Position numbers and translations under genes: made by a program
Shown here: positions 53,866 to 64,000 of the stretch, one piece after another
How the letters are laid out: every line of letters starts with the position of its first letter
Position numbering within the stretch: the stretch's first letter is position 1
Assembly: GCA_004380135.1 (NCBI GenBank)
Contig: QXCR01000045.1
Location: 1 to 64,000 of the forward strand
DNA: 64,000 bases
Direction of reading: 5' to 3'
From: Stemphylium vesicarium
Taxonomy: Eukaryota; Ascomycota; Dothideomycetes; Pleosporales; Pleosporaceae
Notes under the pieces: generated by a model
The model's database searches: none
Seen by the model: the letters and a program-made list of their open reading frames with translations, nothing else
Told to the model about the DNA's origin: nothing

Positions 53866-56571
53866 TCAAATATCCTTCCACAAGAAATCGTCGAGATAAA
53901 CATTCCCACATACCTTCACCAGAACGTCGCGCATCATCGTCAATTCCCTATAGTTCTGAAGAGAATTCTTCCATTCAGTTTTCTTCGCTTTCATCGAGGC
54001 GTCTACTGTGCCGATCACAGCCGCAAGGAATTCCAAGGCCTTGTCGATGTGCTTTACATCCCACGTGCCTGGATCTCTACCGATAGATCTTATACCATTA
54101 CAAACAGATTCCATGTTATGCCCGAGTTCTAAGTCAGGGTCAAGAAGGAAAAGGTTGGCCTCCTTCCACACGTCGGTGACGAGCTCAAATATTGCGAAGT
54201 AATTGATCTTTGCGAGCGGAAACGGGCTTTCGAACTCTCGCATGATTCCTTCGTTGCTAGCGAGACGATGTCTGATAGTGAGTGGAAGCCCATTATCTTA
54301 TCTCGGAACCCATGCCTCTTGATTGAGAAACGACGGTCTGTGATTCGAGCCAGGAACCCATTGGTAAGATGGTATTCTCTGAACAGGCCTTCACCTCCAA
54401 GGCATCTCTTACTTCCATTTATGCTCGAGTTCCCCCCGAATGGAAGCTTCATTGTGTCCTTGTTCAACATGCGAGAGTAAGCCAACCTTCCAGATACTGC
54501 AATGCCCCAATTCATGGAGGTGCGAAGCCTTTGATCAAAGTCTTTGATAGGTCGCTGTTCCGTGTCCTGAAAGACTGACGAAGCAAAGAGGCGACATAGG
54601 TGCTCGAGAATGGCGATATCAGTACTGAGAAGGCCAAGTTGCCCCAGCATGTTGTACAAATGTAACAAGCTAGCAAAGTAACCCTTCTCGTTGAGGATCT
54701 CGAGGCCAACAAGCATACTTCGGGTCAGTATGGCTGTCGTGTAACTTCCTGTCACCCGAGGCGGCTGTGAGTAGAGATCAAATGACTTTTGTGTCGCCCA
54801 ATAATCTAGCTGACTGATGTTTTCCGTTAACACGCAGCAAGAGACCTTATTCAACACATCCTTCTTGGACTCATCCTCTCCACCTATAGAGGTATCCAAC
54901 AGCCTCTTCATTGAGCGTCGAACATGATTAGCGAAGGCCGACATCCGTACTCGGTTATTGGTTCTAGGGCGCGTTTCAGAAAGCGGAGGCGACGAGAAAC
55001 TGCGACAAGTTTCGAGCAAACATTGTAGACCCACAGCCATAGAAGAGTGACACAAGCCGTCCGGTCATATATTCGTTTTGACATCCACCAAAGCGGGAGA
55101 CCAAAACAGGGTTGAAGATAATCTTTCCCGAACGCATCGGGGCGTGTTCCTTTGCTACAAGCAACGATATCGAAAGTATCATAGGAGATATGCTGCTTGA
55201 TGCTTCGAAGTAGTGGTTGAACAAGAGCTCGGTCTACACCGTACCTTTCTGATTCGATTTCTTTCATTATTTGTGTATGCTGTAGCACAGTCCGCAACAA
55301 ACAAATCAAATATGCCTCTTATGAAGACCCACTTACCTATCTAAGTAGAGACTAAACCTCTACGGGTAATTCCTAGGCCTAAATAGGTAATCAATCAAAT
55401 CAAATATGGCTTCTCTAGACCCACTTAATTGATTGTGGCGGAGTCTGTGCTGTAGAGCGGTTGTCTCTCCGCTCTTAGCAACGCAATCAATGACTGCTTT
55501 GATGAATGTCTGCCTCAAATCAAGTTCGTCTGCTGCGTGCATGGGGTAGACTTCGAATTTTCGGTACTCCACCGTGTGTAGCGACTCGTCTTCGGCGTCC
55601 ACGCGTTCTGCAAAGCTCTCGATCTCATCAGACAGCCAGAACAGGATCATGCCATGGGTGTAGTCAATAAATGCATCGCTTTCGCCGAGCTCTTGAAACC
55701 CTGTAGCATCAATGTGGCTAACGGGTACATAGTCTTCTTTCCCATGTGAAATCCACCCCTTCGGAGCCCAAGACTTTGATAGGTTCTGCAGGATGTAGAT
55801 TTGATCAGGCTGACGCCGTTACCAAGATCTCAGGTAAGTTTGGGCTGTATTCGGAAGCCAGCCAGTAACAGCCATTGGTAGCTCTGCATTCGCTGGAGAT
55901 GTCCACACGGATTTGATGGCGATAATGTAATGTTGGAGTTCAGTAACAAAGAGATGCCCAGTCAAAGCATCCATCACCGAATGGTTTGCGATACTATGGC
56001 TCTTATCGGTCTCGAGTTGTTCTAGCTGCCAGAACTCCGATGCGGTTTTCTCAAAGGCTGGCTCCTCTTCGATGATGGCACTCAATAGCTCGAATGTATT
56101 GGTAAATACTAGAGGCTTTTTCTCGGTGGATTTGTGCTTGCGGTTATCATTGCGGCTATCTGCTGCCTTCGAACAGGGGAAGAAGATCCTGTACGCCTGG
56201 GATAAAGTCTGGTTGAAGTGCTTGTGTCGCTGGGTTGATGCTGTTGTCACTTCGCAGGCCACCGGTAGTTTCTCATAGTATTTCGTAAGCTTGTTTCTGT
56301 TTACTAGGATAACTTTGAAGGCATCGCGAAGATACATGGGAGGGTCTTGCTCTCGCTTGGGTACCTCCTGTACTCGCTCGAGGATTTGCGCGACCGTGAG
56401 GGAATTCGACGCTGTCGTCTCGTCTGGTATTTCTGGCTTTGGTGATGCGATCTGATCGCAAGAGGTCAGCCAGTCAAGTATGACAGCGGTCCCGCGCTTG
56501 TATGTCTGGTAAGCGGAGAAGAGAGAAACGGGAAGTGGCACGCCTGGAAGAGGTGGATTTGGCAAAGCCAT
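53866..56571 (-). pseudogene. decayed DUF6604-type gene
   Basis: A clean N-terminal piece (55819-56571) opens MALPNPPLPGVPLPVSLF and contains YQTYKRGTAVILDWL, features I associate with the fungal DUF6604 domain. After LRSW a TAA (55819-55821) interrupts, yet the same frame continues protein-like to 55360 (SWAPKGWISHGKEDY, RQTFIKAVIDC). A 58-base palindromic insertion with flanking repeats then breaks it. Further pieces follow in other frames: 54908-55309 (QPCFGLPLWWMSKRIYDR), 54129-55055 and 53866-54243 (FLAAVIGTVDASMKAKK, ending DDFLWKDI). At least one stop, one insertion and two frame changes are needed. An intron alone does not explain them. The original function is unknown; such genes often sit near HET genes in fungal accessory regions. 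Confidence 0.65.
55302..55426. repeat. 58-base palindrome-ended insertion between imperfect direct repeats
   Basis: TTACCTAT (55333-55340) and ATAGGTAA (55383-55390) are perfect inverted ends of a 58-base segment. The flanks, about 55302-55332 and 55394-55424, are two imperfect copies of the same roughly 31-base sequence, sharing CAAATCAAATATG and GACCCAC. The coding frame of the DUF6604-type gene breaks here. Confidence 0.75.
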
Positions 56572-57254
56572 GTTGGTTTTTCGTTACGCTGGAAGTGAAC
56601 TGTTTGCTACTAACAGAAAATTGCAGTTTCATCTGTTCTTATAAGAAAGGCAATACTGTAAACATCTAGGCTCCCGCCCTGCACGTGATGTCTCATCCAT
56701 GGTACGAAGCAAATAGCCTGCCATTTTTAGGCAACACGACCAAAACCGATGTTGAGCAAGTTTTGGCGACAACCAGGCGACGGTAAACCAAACATCTTAC
56801 AGTGCGCATATTTAATTCAGATGCAGCATAAGAGAGACGGCTGCGAGGAAGCGACTCAGTTGCGGAGCGAGATAGAATACACGAAGTGACGGTGGGTGCC
56901 CTCCGAACGTCTTTTCCAACCACGCCAAGCCACTAGCACACCTGTACCCCTCCGCTCTCCCATGACTCAATCACCCAAACAGCGCAAAGACGAGAGTATT
57001 ACATATACATTATAGTTTTATACAAACCCAGCTACCGAAAGAAGAGAAGAAACCATCTCGGAGCAGATCGAAAAACACCAATGGGCCAACCACATTGCAT
57101 GCCAACATATCCAGCGTCATCGCCATCATCCGTCCCCGGTTGCACAGTAACGCATACACACACGACTGACACCCCATGAAATTATCCCAAGACCGTCATT
57201 CATAGCAAAGGAAATCTCCCCAGGCCATTGCTGAGCCTACTCCTCACATCGTTA
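56572..57254. other. intergenic region
   Basis: Promoter side of the DUF6604-type gene and 3' side of the ceramide synthase gene. No gene is recognised. Confidence 0.5.
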
Positions 57255-58837
57255 TTATTGTTTTCCGCCCTTGCGTTGCTTGACTCTTGAGCCAATAGTC
57301 TCTGGTTCTACAGCCGTAGTGCCGTTGGCGGGTGTGGCGGGCGCATGTTCAATCTTGTCCATCTCAGCATCGACAACCTCCTTCAGAAGCGCATCCTTCT
57401 CTTCGACTTCTTCGTCGGTGGGAGCGTACTCGCTACGGTCGTCATCGGCGTCCTTGTAAACCACGAATCGGTAGGCGATTCTGCAGATGAAGAACCACCA
57501 GAACAAGTTGACGGCCTGGAGGGAGGCCAGCAGCGCGAAGGTAATGTACTGACTAATCCAGCACTTGTACTGTTGAGTCTCCCAGTTGAGTTCAAAGGGA
57601 CCAACGGTCTTGAAAGTGGTGAGGATAGACCAGATGATCTTGAGGTTGATGTAGTGACGAGTGTAGCCCCAGATGACCATGAAGACGAAGAAGTAAGGAC
57701 CGACGATAGGAGAGTCGATGTAGTTGAGGCACTTGGAAGTCTGGAGTTATGTTAGCATCTAAGGACATTTTGTTTCAAAAGCAGACCTACGGCTAAGAAG
57801 AAATCTGAGACATCGTGAGTGATGTAGACGGCGATACCCATGTAGGTGAAATGGAACCGGTAGCTCAGCCAGATCAAGCTGACAGTGATGATGTGATGGG
57901 CAACCAGCTCCTTGAAATCCTTCCTCGGCTTCTCCAGCATCAACAACAGCACAATAGCCTGCTGGGCCCAGTAACTAGCTTGGAGAAGGTAGTACGCCTT
58001 GACAACAGCTTCGTGGGTACGGTGGGGGAAACCTTCGTACATGCCGATGGGGTTGAAGTACCACACCGGAGTGCGCGACATGATCCAGATACCAAATGGA
58101 CCATAGATGGCAAAGTATAGGGCTGTGTACGCTTGTTCCATGAAGCGGGACTGCTTGTCCCTGTTCCTAATGCCGAAATGAATGGCGATGGGGCGGATGA
58201 GGCGCTGCATGCAGAACTCTCGCGTGAAGCTCAGGACAATAATGTAGAATGCCACGAAAGCAAAGTCTCGTCCACCTTTGCCATAATGCTGGGGTCCATT
58301 GGGGTCTTCGCGGACGTGGGCGGGGATGAGGGGATCATCGTGGGCGAGCGGGTACGAGAGAAAGATGCAAGCGGAGAATGGATTCGACGGGTAGGGGTAA
58401 ACAAGGTACAGAGCTACGATTGTAAGACCGAGGATGAGAGGGAGCAGCCATGTGTGTCGTATGCACATGCGTTTCGCCTTAGAGAGGTAACGGCGCGTCG
58501 TCTTTCGTTTTGAGCGTCGAGCAGATTTATCTGATTTCTGGCAGCTAGTCAGCGCATCTTCGTGATACTCCCAATAGGTTCAATCCCATGTGCGGTGCAC
58601 ACGCTCGTGACACATGCAGGGCTACCAGGGTGCATCGTGGAGGCCACGTACCATATCCATACTCGTTATGCTATTCAGCGGTGGAGTGCCCGTCCTGTGT
58701 GTCGCCAGCGCAGGCACATCGACATCGCCAGGTACATCGGCGCCGAGTGCACTAGACTTTCTCCTCCGTCTCGGTGCGCCGTTTGTTGTTGGGTTGTGTG
58801 GCAGTGCGCCGTTTAGCGGAGGAAACGGTTCCGTCAT
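57255..58837 (-). CDS. lag1: ceramide synthase (LAG1/LAC1 family, TLC domain)
   Basis: Joins an acyl-CoA to a sphingoid base to make (dihydro)ceramide in the ER membrane. Three exons (58652-58837, 57791-58537, 57255-57740) close in phase to 472 residues. The cytosolic N-terminus is basic (PRRRRKSSALG, then SARRSKRKTTRRYL), followed by several membrane helices. The TLC/Lag motif is clear: the catalytic His pair H276-H277 in ELVAHHIITVSLIWLSYRF, followed by GIAVYITHDVSDFFLA. The C-terminal tail is acidic (DADDDRSEYAPTDEEVEEKD), typical of fungal enzymes, and ends KQRKGGKQ. Filamentous fungi usually carry two classes of ceramide synthase; which class this is cannot be told here. A TTC repeat lies just upstream of its start. 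Confidence 0.94.
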
Positions 58838-59550
58838 TATGAACGAGGAGTAGCTGCAGGATTGGTGATCGCGGGAGGCAGCGCACAGGGTCCTGGGCGG
58901 TTGTGTGGGCAATAATTATGTACAATTGAGCAACCAAAGCGCTGGAGAAGAAGAAGAAGAAGAAGAAGAAGAAGCAGACGCTTGTCGCAAGATGAATAAC
59001 CCGCCAGCGTGCACCAGAGTTGCGGTGGGCACGGATGATATGTGTAAAAGTTGTACGGTACGACTCCTTTCCCGAAGCTCGCCGCAAGACTTCCCTGCCA
59101 ATTTCCGACCCATCAGTGGGGCTCTTGGCTCTCCCGTGCGGCAAGGATTAGTATGTCGATCTGCCACCAGATATCGGTCAGGGGTGACGTTATGTCAGCA
59201 TCGGCGTCGCCCATGAGTTCCTTTGGGGATAGGAAGGGCCGAGGCCGACATGTTTGTTCGTACGTCGACCATTGCAGACCCTGGTTCGAGGTCCGGTCCG
59301 GGGCACTTCCGCCTTCTGACGGGGCTCCACGTGCGTCACATGCAACATTGAAATCTTGAAAGCAGGTAAACATGTGCTCATCGGGACCGGACGAAATCGT
59401 AATTGTATTATGGGGCTACCCTGCGAGGCGCATACGGTGCAATCACAGTCAGATTACGGCGCGCAGTGCACCTGATGGAATGACAGTCAGCCCTATTGCT
59501 CTGCCGCGTATCGCAACCGACGGATCCGCACACTCTGCAGTAATCAAGGC
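58838..59550. other. intergenic region
   Basis: Leader and promoter of the ceramide synthase gene and 3' end of the UVRAG-like gene. It contains a GAA/TTC microsatellite and no recognisable gene. Confidence 0.5.
58947..58974. repeat. GAA/TTC microsatellite
   Basis: About nine GAA units on the plus strand; read with the ceramide synthase gene it is a TTC tract roughly 110-140 bases before the start codon, probably in its leader or core promoter. Confidence 0.85.
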
Positions 59551-61541
59551 TCACTCGGTCGGCCTCAGCCGACTCCCAGGATGCAGATTAGTTTTGTGTT
59601 GAAATGTTCCCACTGGGTGAGATGGCGCGCCATTCGCTTTGGTCTGTTCGAGCTTCTTCCCTGCAATCTCCAGATTCTTCTTCAGTTCGGTGGTGGGTGT
59701 TCCAAGGCTGCTCACAGTCACCGTACTGTCCATGCTTCCTTTCCTAGAGAGCGCGCCGTCTTGCCGCAACAATCCCTTGATGCCACCCGCCTTGCGAGCG
59801 GGCAGTTCACCCTTGCCGGCCGTAGCCACGTACAACAAGTATTTCAGGTTCGGTAAGGTGTGGCGGATGTCGACTGGCCGTAAACCAAGAGAGTTTGACA
59901 ATATCTCAATGTTCTTGTTGAGCAGAAAGACGCCATACTCGAAACGATACCTGACGACGTTCTTCATGTATAGAGGATACGTGCGCTGATTAGTTTGTTG
60001 GTTCTCGGTAATGGCTAGTGGGTCGTCAATGGTCGATGTCGAACCGTGGACTGATATAGGGTATGGCAGTATGACGGAGAGATATGGCGAAAGCAGGCTG
60101 ACGACTTGCGCAACATGACCCAGTGCGGCAGAAGTCACTTCTTCTTTCACATCCTCGAACGCTGAATTCGGTAGTAAAAGCCCTCTGATAGTGAATGTAA
60201 GGGACTTGCCGGACACGGGCTCGATGGGAAAGATACGAAGCAGGTCTTCGCAGACCCTTCGTCGTTGGCCAGTGATGTCTTCTCTAGTCTTTTCGAGAAG
60301 CTCCTTGGTCTCTGCGTCCTTGGACTTTTGCCCCGCAATTTCACCAACGGCCTTTGCCTGCTGCTCATGTCCCAACTTCATTCTCTCTCGCCGGCTCTCT
60401 ATGTTGGCTTGCAGTTCGTCTTGTCTTCTTCGGGCAGCCACGACACGGCGTTTCTCGGCAGCTACGGCAGCCTGCACTGTGCGCAAGCTTTCTTCCGTCT
60501 CGGCGACCGATTCGACAGTGGAGATGTCGTCTTTGTTTGCCGCGAGTATGCCCTCAATCTCGTCAGCGATGCGATCTCGGGTGGACAATGCATCTTGGAT
60601 GCAATCGTCCAGCGTGGATAAGCGCATCAAGGCGTCGTACGACGAAGAGGGCAGCACTCTGCCGTCAGGATTCTCTTTTGGTGGCGCAAGTAGTTCTCGC
60701 CGCGTCCGTTCCTGGATTGGCAGATCCGTAAAGCTAGTATAGATGCCGTCTGTCATATGAAACAGTATGCAGTTCTGTGGAAGAGAGTGTCGGAAACCAC
60801 CAAGTGTCTTTCCGATAAAGTGAAGCGATGGGAATTGCACCGTGTAGTCCAACAGGAACTGCCACTCCTGCATCGTCTCGCTCCTTGCCCATACTCTAAC
60901 AGTGAGCTTATCCAGCCGCGTCACGCCCGGCCCGCATGGGTCCAAGTCGAAAAACTTGAAATTGGGGTTCATGGCCTTCTCCGCGACCTCTGAGATGTAG
61001 ACTGGATCCTGTTGGTCCTCGACGTGCAGGGTAAAGAAGGTGTCGGCCATGCGCACGGCAGTGATGTCCTCCAGCTTCTTCTGGCGGGTTAATGGACTTG
61101 CATTGGTCCATTCCAGTGTAGAACGCCTTCTCAACCCTTTTCCATTCCCGGGTCTCGCGGACTTCCTCGAGGTGATGGCGTCGCGTAAGCCGCCATTGCT
61201 GCGCCGCACAGCATCGTCAGGAGAGTTGAGGTCACTCGACGACCAAGAATGCACCAAGCCCCTGCCCTCCCTCAGTGCAAGTGTCTTGGTAGGTGACTTG
61301 AGTGTACTCGGAATTGCGTCATCGTCGATGGTCTTTCCGCGCGGTTTCGAGAGGCTTGCAGTGAGGGTGAGATTGCGGATAGTGATGCCTTGGAGATGCC
61401 TGAGCTTGCGATTCTAGTCATGTATTAGCTACGTCGGCTAGCAATGCCGGTTGCGCAACGCACGTATGGTAGCAGCCACGGGCGCTCGCGTGGTGGAGGA
61501 GGGTCGGGCTGGCCGGCTGCATGGGACTGATCGCCGGCCAT
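59551..61541 (-). CDS. UVRAG/Vps38-like (Atg14 superfamily) autophagy protein
   Basis: Subunit of a class III phosphatidylinositol 3-kinase complex, acting in endosomal sorting and autophagy. Exons 61464-61541 and 59551-61413 join in phase to 646 residues. The N-terminus MAGDQSHAAGQPDPPPPRER leads to RKLRHLQGITIRNLTL, the opening of a C2-like domain that continues with FFTLHVEDQQDPVYIS and NPNFKFFDL. A long coiled coil spans roughly residues 290-400 (EEKRRVVAARRRQDELQ-like heptads). A membrane-binding C-terminal region follows with RIFPIEPVSG, SPYLSVILPYP and FLLNKNIEILSN. This order C2, coiled coil, BARA2-like fits UVRAG/Vps38 better than Atg14, which lacks a C2 domain. It is divergent from MHR1. 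Confidence 0.85.
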
Positions 61542-61834
61542 GTTTACGTAGCTTGTCGCGGAGACAGGCAAAAATAGTGGGAATTGTGTTTGCGCCTCAT
61601 TGGAGCATTCCGGGGCAGAACAGCAGGCGCATGGGCAACGGCATCCGAACAGCCCATAGTAAGTGTCGCAGCTTGCTACGAGTCGAGCGGCGCGGAGCTG
61701 TCGCGTTGGAGCAAGGAGCCCGAGGGCTGCTGGCCTTCCGCGGGAGAGGGCCCGTGCACCTTTGATTCTCGCATCTTTGCAGCCATCTGCAACACCATCT
61801 GCAAGTCAATTGGCATCGCCAGCAACCCCGCGCC
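61542..61834. promoter_or_regulatory. shared promoter region of the UVRAG-like and MHR1 genes
   Basis: 293 bases between divergent start codons; GC-rich, with no TATA box seen, as for vma3/snu13. Confidence 0.45.
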
Positions 61835-63409
61835 ATGCCTCGCTCACTCGCCCGGCTCCGGTACAAGCCGCCGCTAAAGCCCATTACTTTTGCCAACACT
61901 GCGAGGCGCATAACACCGGCCCACGATGAAGTGATTCAGAGGCGTGTCGCCGCCTATGTTGAACGCCAGTCGAACCCCAAGCACCTCCGCTTGCAGACAG
62001 TCGTGAATGAAAAAGCGAGGCGGCAAGCGACGGGACAGCATGTAAATGCACCCATCAAGCCCTACACACTCCGTGACGTGGTGGACCCCGACGGCACCGC
62101 GAAGCATGGCGAAATAATTTACATATTCCGCAACACCAAGACGAACCAGATTATATATTCCTTCCAGGAATTGCTGGATGTATGGCACTCATAGTCTCTC
62201 ATCTGATTAGCTGTTAATCACCTTCAGAACCACCACCTCGAACAACTCCCCTTTATCGGCAAGCACTCGAAGCCGCCTGCCCTGCGCCCAGATGAATGGG
62301 TACCCCACTGCGTCGTCACTTTCCCTACCCCCGCCCAAGGCCAAAATGCTTTCCGCAAGCTACGCGAGTTCCGGAGACTGCACGAGACCGCCTGGGAGAA
62401 GACAAACCCTGAAATGATCTCAATGGAGCGCAAGCAAAGAGTGAAGAAGATTATGGATCAACGTGCCAACACGAGCGCCGACCTGGCCGAAGTCTTGCGC
62501 TTACAAGAGGAGCACGGTCTCAAGGCTGCGGGGGAACTGCTGGAGCATGAGCAAAAGGCAACGACGATCCTGGACAAGCGGTGGAAGCAGATTGATGCGC
62601 TTGCGAATGCGAGTGTGGCCAAGGAGAAGCCGACAGACAACCCCAAATGGCTTCAGGGACAAATACGGTCCATGGACCTGAAGCTCAAGATGAGGCACAA
62701 CCAGAGTGAAGCCGATCAAAAGAGCTTGAAAGCCACCAAAGCTAGTCTCGAGACTCGCCTGGGAAAGGTCCAGTACGCAATTCGCAAAGCCGAGCAGTTC
62801 AAGAAGCTGCAGGCAGATCTCGCGCAGAAGGCGGCGCCGGCCAAGGAGCCAGGTGCGGAAGCGAAGTTGGACGAATTGAAGTCTCACGCGCGCGTCCTCG
62901 AAGAAGCACTCCAGAACCCAGATCCTACCCGCTCCGCATCAGATCTTGAAATGGACACTGCCCTTCTCGCCCAGCAGAGGTCCGAAATTGTTACTCTTGA
63001 ACAGGCTTTCGACGCCAAAGCCCAGGCTGAGTCCCGCGACCACTACATTGCTCGCTCCGTCCTTCCCAAGGCCCTCAAGAGGACTCCCGTCAGGCCCTAT
63101 ACCCTAAACGGCATCTCAGTGCGATGGGCAGACATCCAAGACGCTCTCTACGCCTCGCGCCAATGGCCCGAAGCCATTGAGCACGAACCTCTCGAGATCC
63201 ACAAGGCTCGCGGCGAAACCCTGATGCTCTCAGCTGAAGAGTACGAGATTGAAAAGAGTCACGACGTTAGCCGTGTCTTGCAAGCTCTGCAGGAGAGGGG
63301 TGATAGCCTGGGGCTGCCGCAACAGTCGGCAAATGTAGCACCAGCGCTGCGAAGCGGCATGCCGACCTTCATGCCGATACGGAACGCGTCCACGAACGCT
63401 ACCGCATAG
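61835..63409 (+). CDS. mhr1: MHR1 / mitochondrial large ribosomal subunit protein mL67
   Basis: Mitochondrial protein found both as mL67 in the large ribosomal subunit and, in yeast, as a factor for mtDNA recombination and transcription. Exons 61835-62179 and 62228-63409 join in phase 0 to 508 residues. A basic presequence (MPRSLARLRYKPPLKPITF) is followed by the MHR1 hallmark IYIFRNTKTNQIIYSFQELLD, then, after the intron, NHHLEQLPFIGKHSKPPALR and DEWVPHCVVTFP. The C-terminal two thirds, with long charged coiled-coil helices (DLKLKMRHNQSEADQKSLK), is much longer than in yeast, as is common in filamentous ascomycetes. A second strand-like motif (RPYTLNGISVRWADIQDALY) echoes the earlier KPYTLRDVVDP segment. 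Confidence 0.9.
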
Positions 63410-64000
63410 GGGCTAATGTACACTATGTAGACAATCACTATCTAAATTCACGCAAGATCTTCAATTCAACTGGTCGCCTGGCTGGTGGTCGTGATAAGCT
63501 TTCAAATACCCCGTTCCTTTGACAAGTGAAACATTGCCCATCTTGGAAGTTATTGAACATGTCCATGGATATCAGCTGTGCCGTTCATCCGACCCGTAGC
63601 AAGACGTCAGAAAGCTGACTAGAGCAAGAGCGGAGAGAGTTTGAGTAAAGTCTCGCTAAAACACTGGGATCGTTCGTACCGGTTGTACGATACGGCTGTC
63701 CAATCAACGCAATCGTATTACGCTTGGACTTACCATTCTGGGCGCACGCGGTAACCTGCTACGTGCGGTGCGCTATTCCCCGCCTGTGTCAAGGGTAGGA
63801 ACGGAGCTGCCGATCTTGACATGTGCGAGGTCTGGCCAGTAGGACAATATGCTTTTGGGAGCGTGTTGCTCGAACGTTGTGGCACCTAGTCAGTTCCTCG
63901 ACCGATATAGGGCGCGCCCTATCATGTCACGTCCTCGTACTACAACTCGCCACATCCTAACTCTTCCCTTTGCGTGCGGAGAAACACGATGACTGGTAAA
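63410..64000. other. intergenic region at the right edge
   Basis: 3' region of MHR1 and unassigned sequence. No gene is recognised before the window ends. Confidence 0.5.

Noticed and set aside
1..64000. CRISPR arrays, insertion sequences, bacterial operons or prophage
   Set aside because: The window is eukaryotic, with spliceosomal introns throughout and no regularly spaced repeats.

Overview
This window looks like nuclear DNA of a filamentous ascomycete. Genes carry short introns (about 45-120 bases) with GT..AG ends and CTAAC/CTGAC-like branch points. The families are typical of Pezizomycotina: DUF1996-WSC, HET, ascomycete laccase, GH76, Zn2Cys6 factors and DUF4246. A dothideomycete, perhaps Pleosporales, is my guess from the gene mix; nothing in the window proves it. 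I assembled exon structures by hand from splice signals and checked that phases close, so multi-exon genes are given as outer coordinates with exons listed in the evidence.

Layout. 0-3.4 kb: a Ser/Pro-rich unknown protein and a Gfo/Idh/MocA oxidoreductase. 3.3-9.5 kb: a long gene-free stretch. 9.5-11.1 kb: a secreted DUF1996-WSC protein. 13.5-15.2 kb: a head-to-head housekeeping pair, V-ATPase subunit c (with a 13-base microexon) and SNU13. 16-22 kb: a Cys-rich single-pass membrane protein, a GH1 glucosidase and a peroxisomal-looking FMN 2-hydroxyacid oxidase. 22.2-25.4 kb: a badly broken Argonaute gene. 26.7-35.2 kb: a DUF1993 protein, a GH76 mannanase, a divergent Zn2Cys6 factor/MFS transporter pair and a class II aldolase. 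36-45 kb: a secretome-rich block with a secreted unknown protein, a decayed subtilisin-like gene sharing its C-terminal module, a laccase and a small secreted protein. 45.4-56.6 kb: a DUF4246 protein that reads like a 2OG-Fe(II) dioxygenase, a four-exon GMC oxidoreductase, a HET protein carrying a WW domain, and a decayed DUF6604 gene with a palindromic insertion. 57.2-63.4 kb: core genes again, namely ceramide synthase, UVRAG/Vps38-like and MHR1/mL67.

The most notable pattern is decay. Three genes (Argonaute, subtilisin-like, DUF6604) carry frameshifts and stops, while neighbours with three to five exons splice cleanly to full length. Several of the stops are TAA or TAG where CAA or CAG would restore reading, which is what C-to-T change of the RIP kind would leave. 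Sequencing or assembly error cannot be excluded from sequence alone. Other leads are the C-terminal module shared by two convergent secretory genes, the WW-HET architecture, and the dioxygenase-like residues of the DUF4246 protein.
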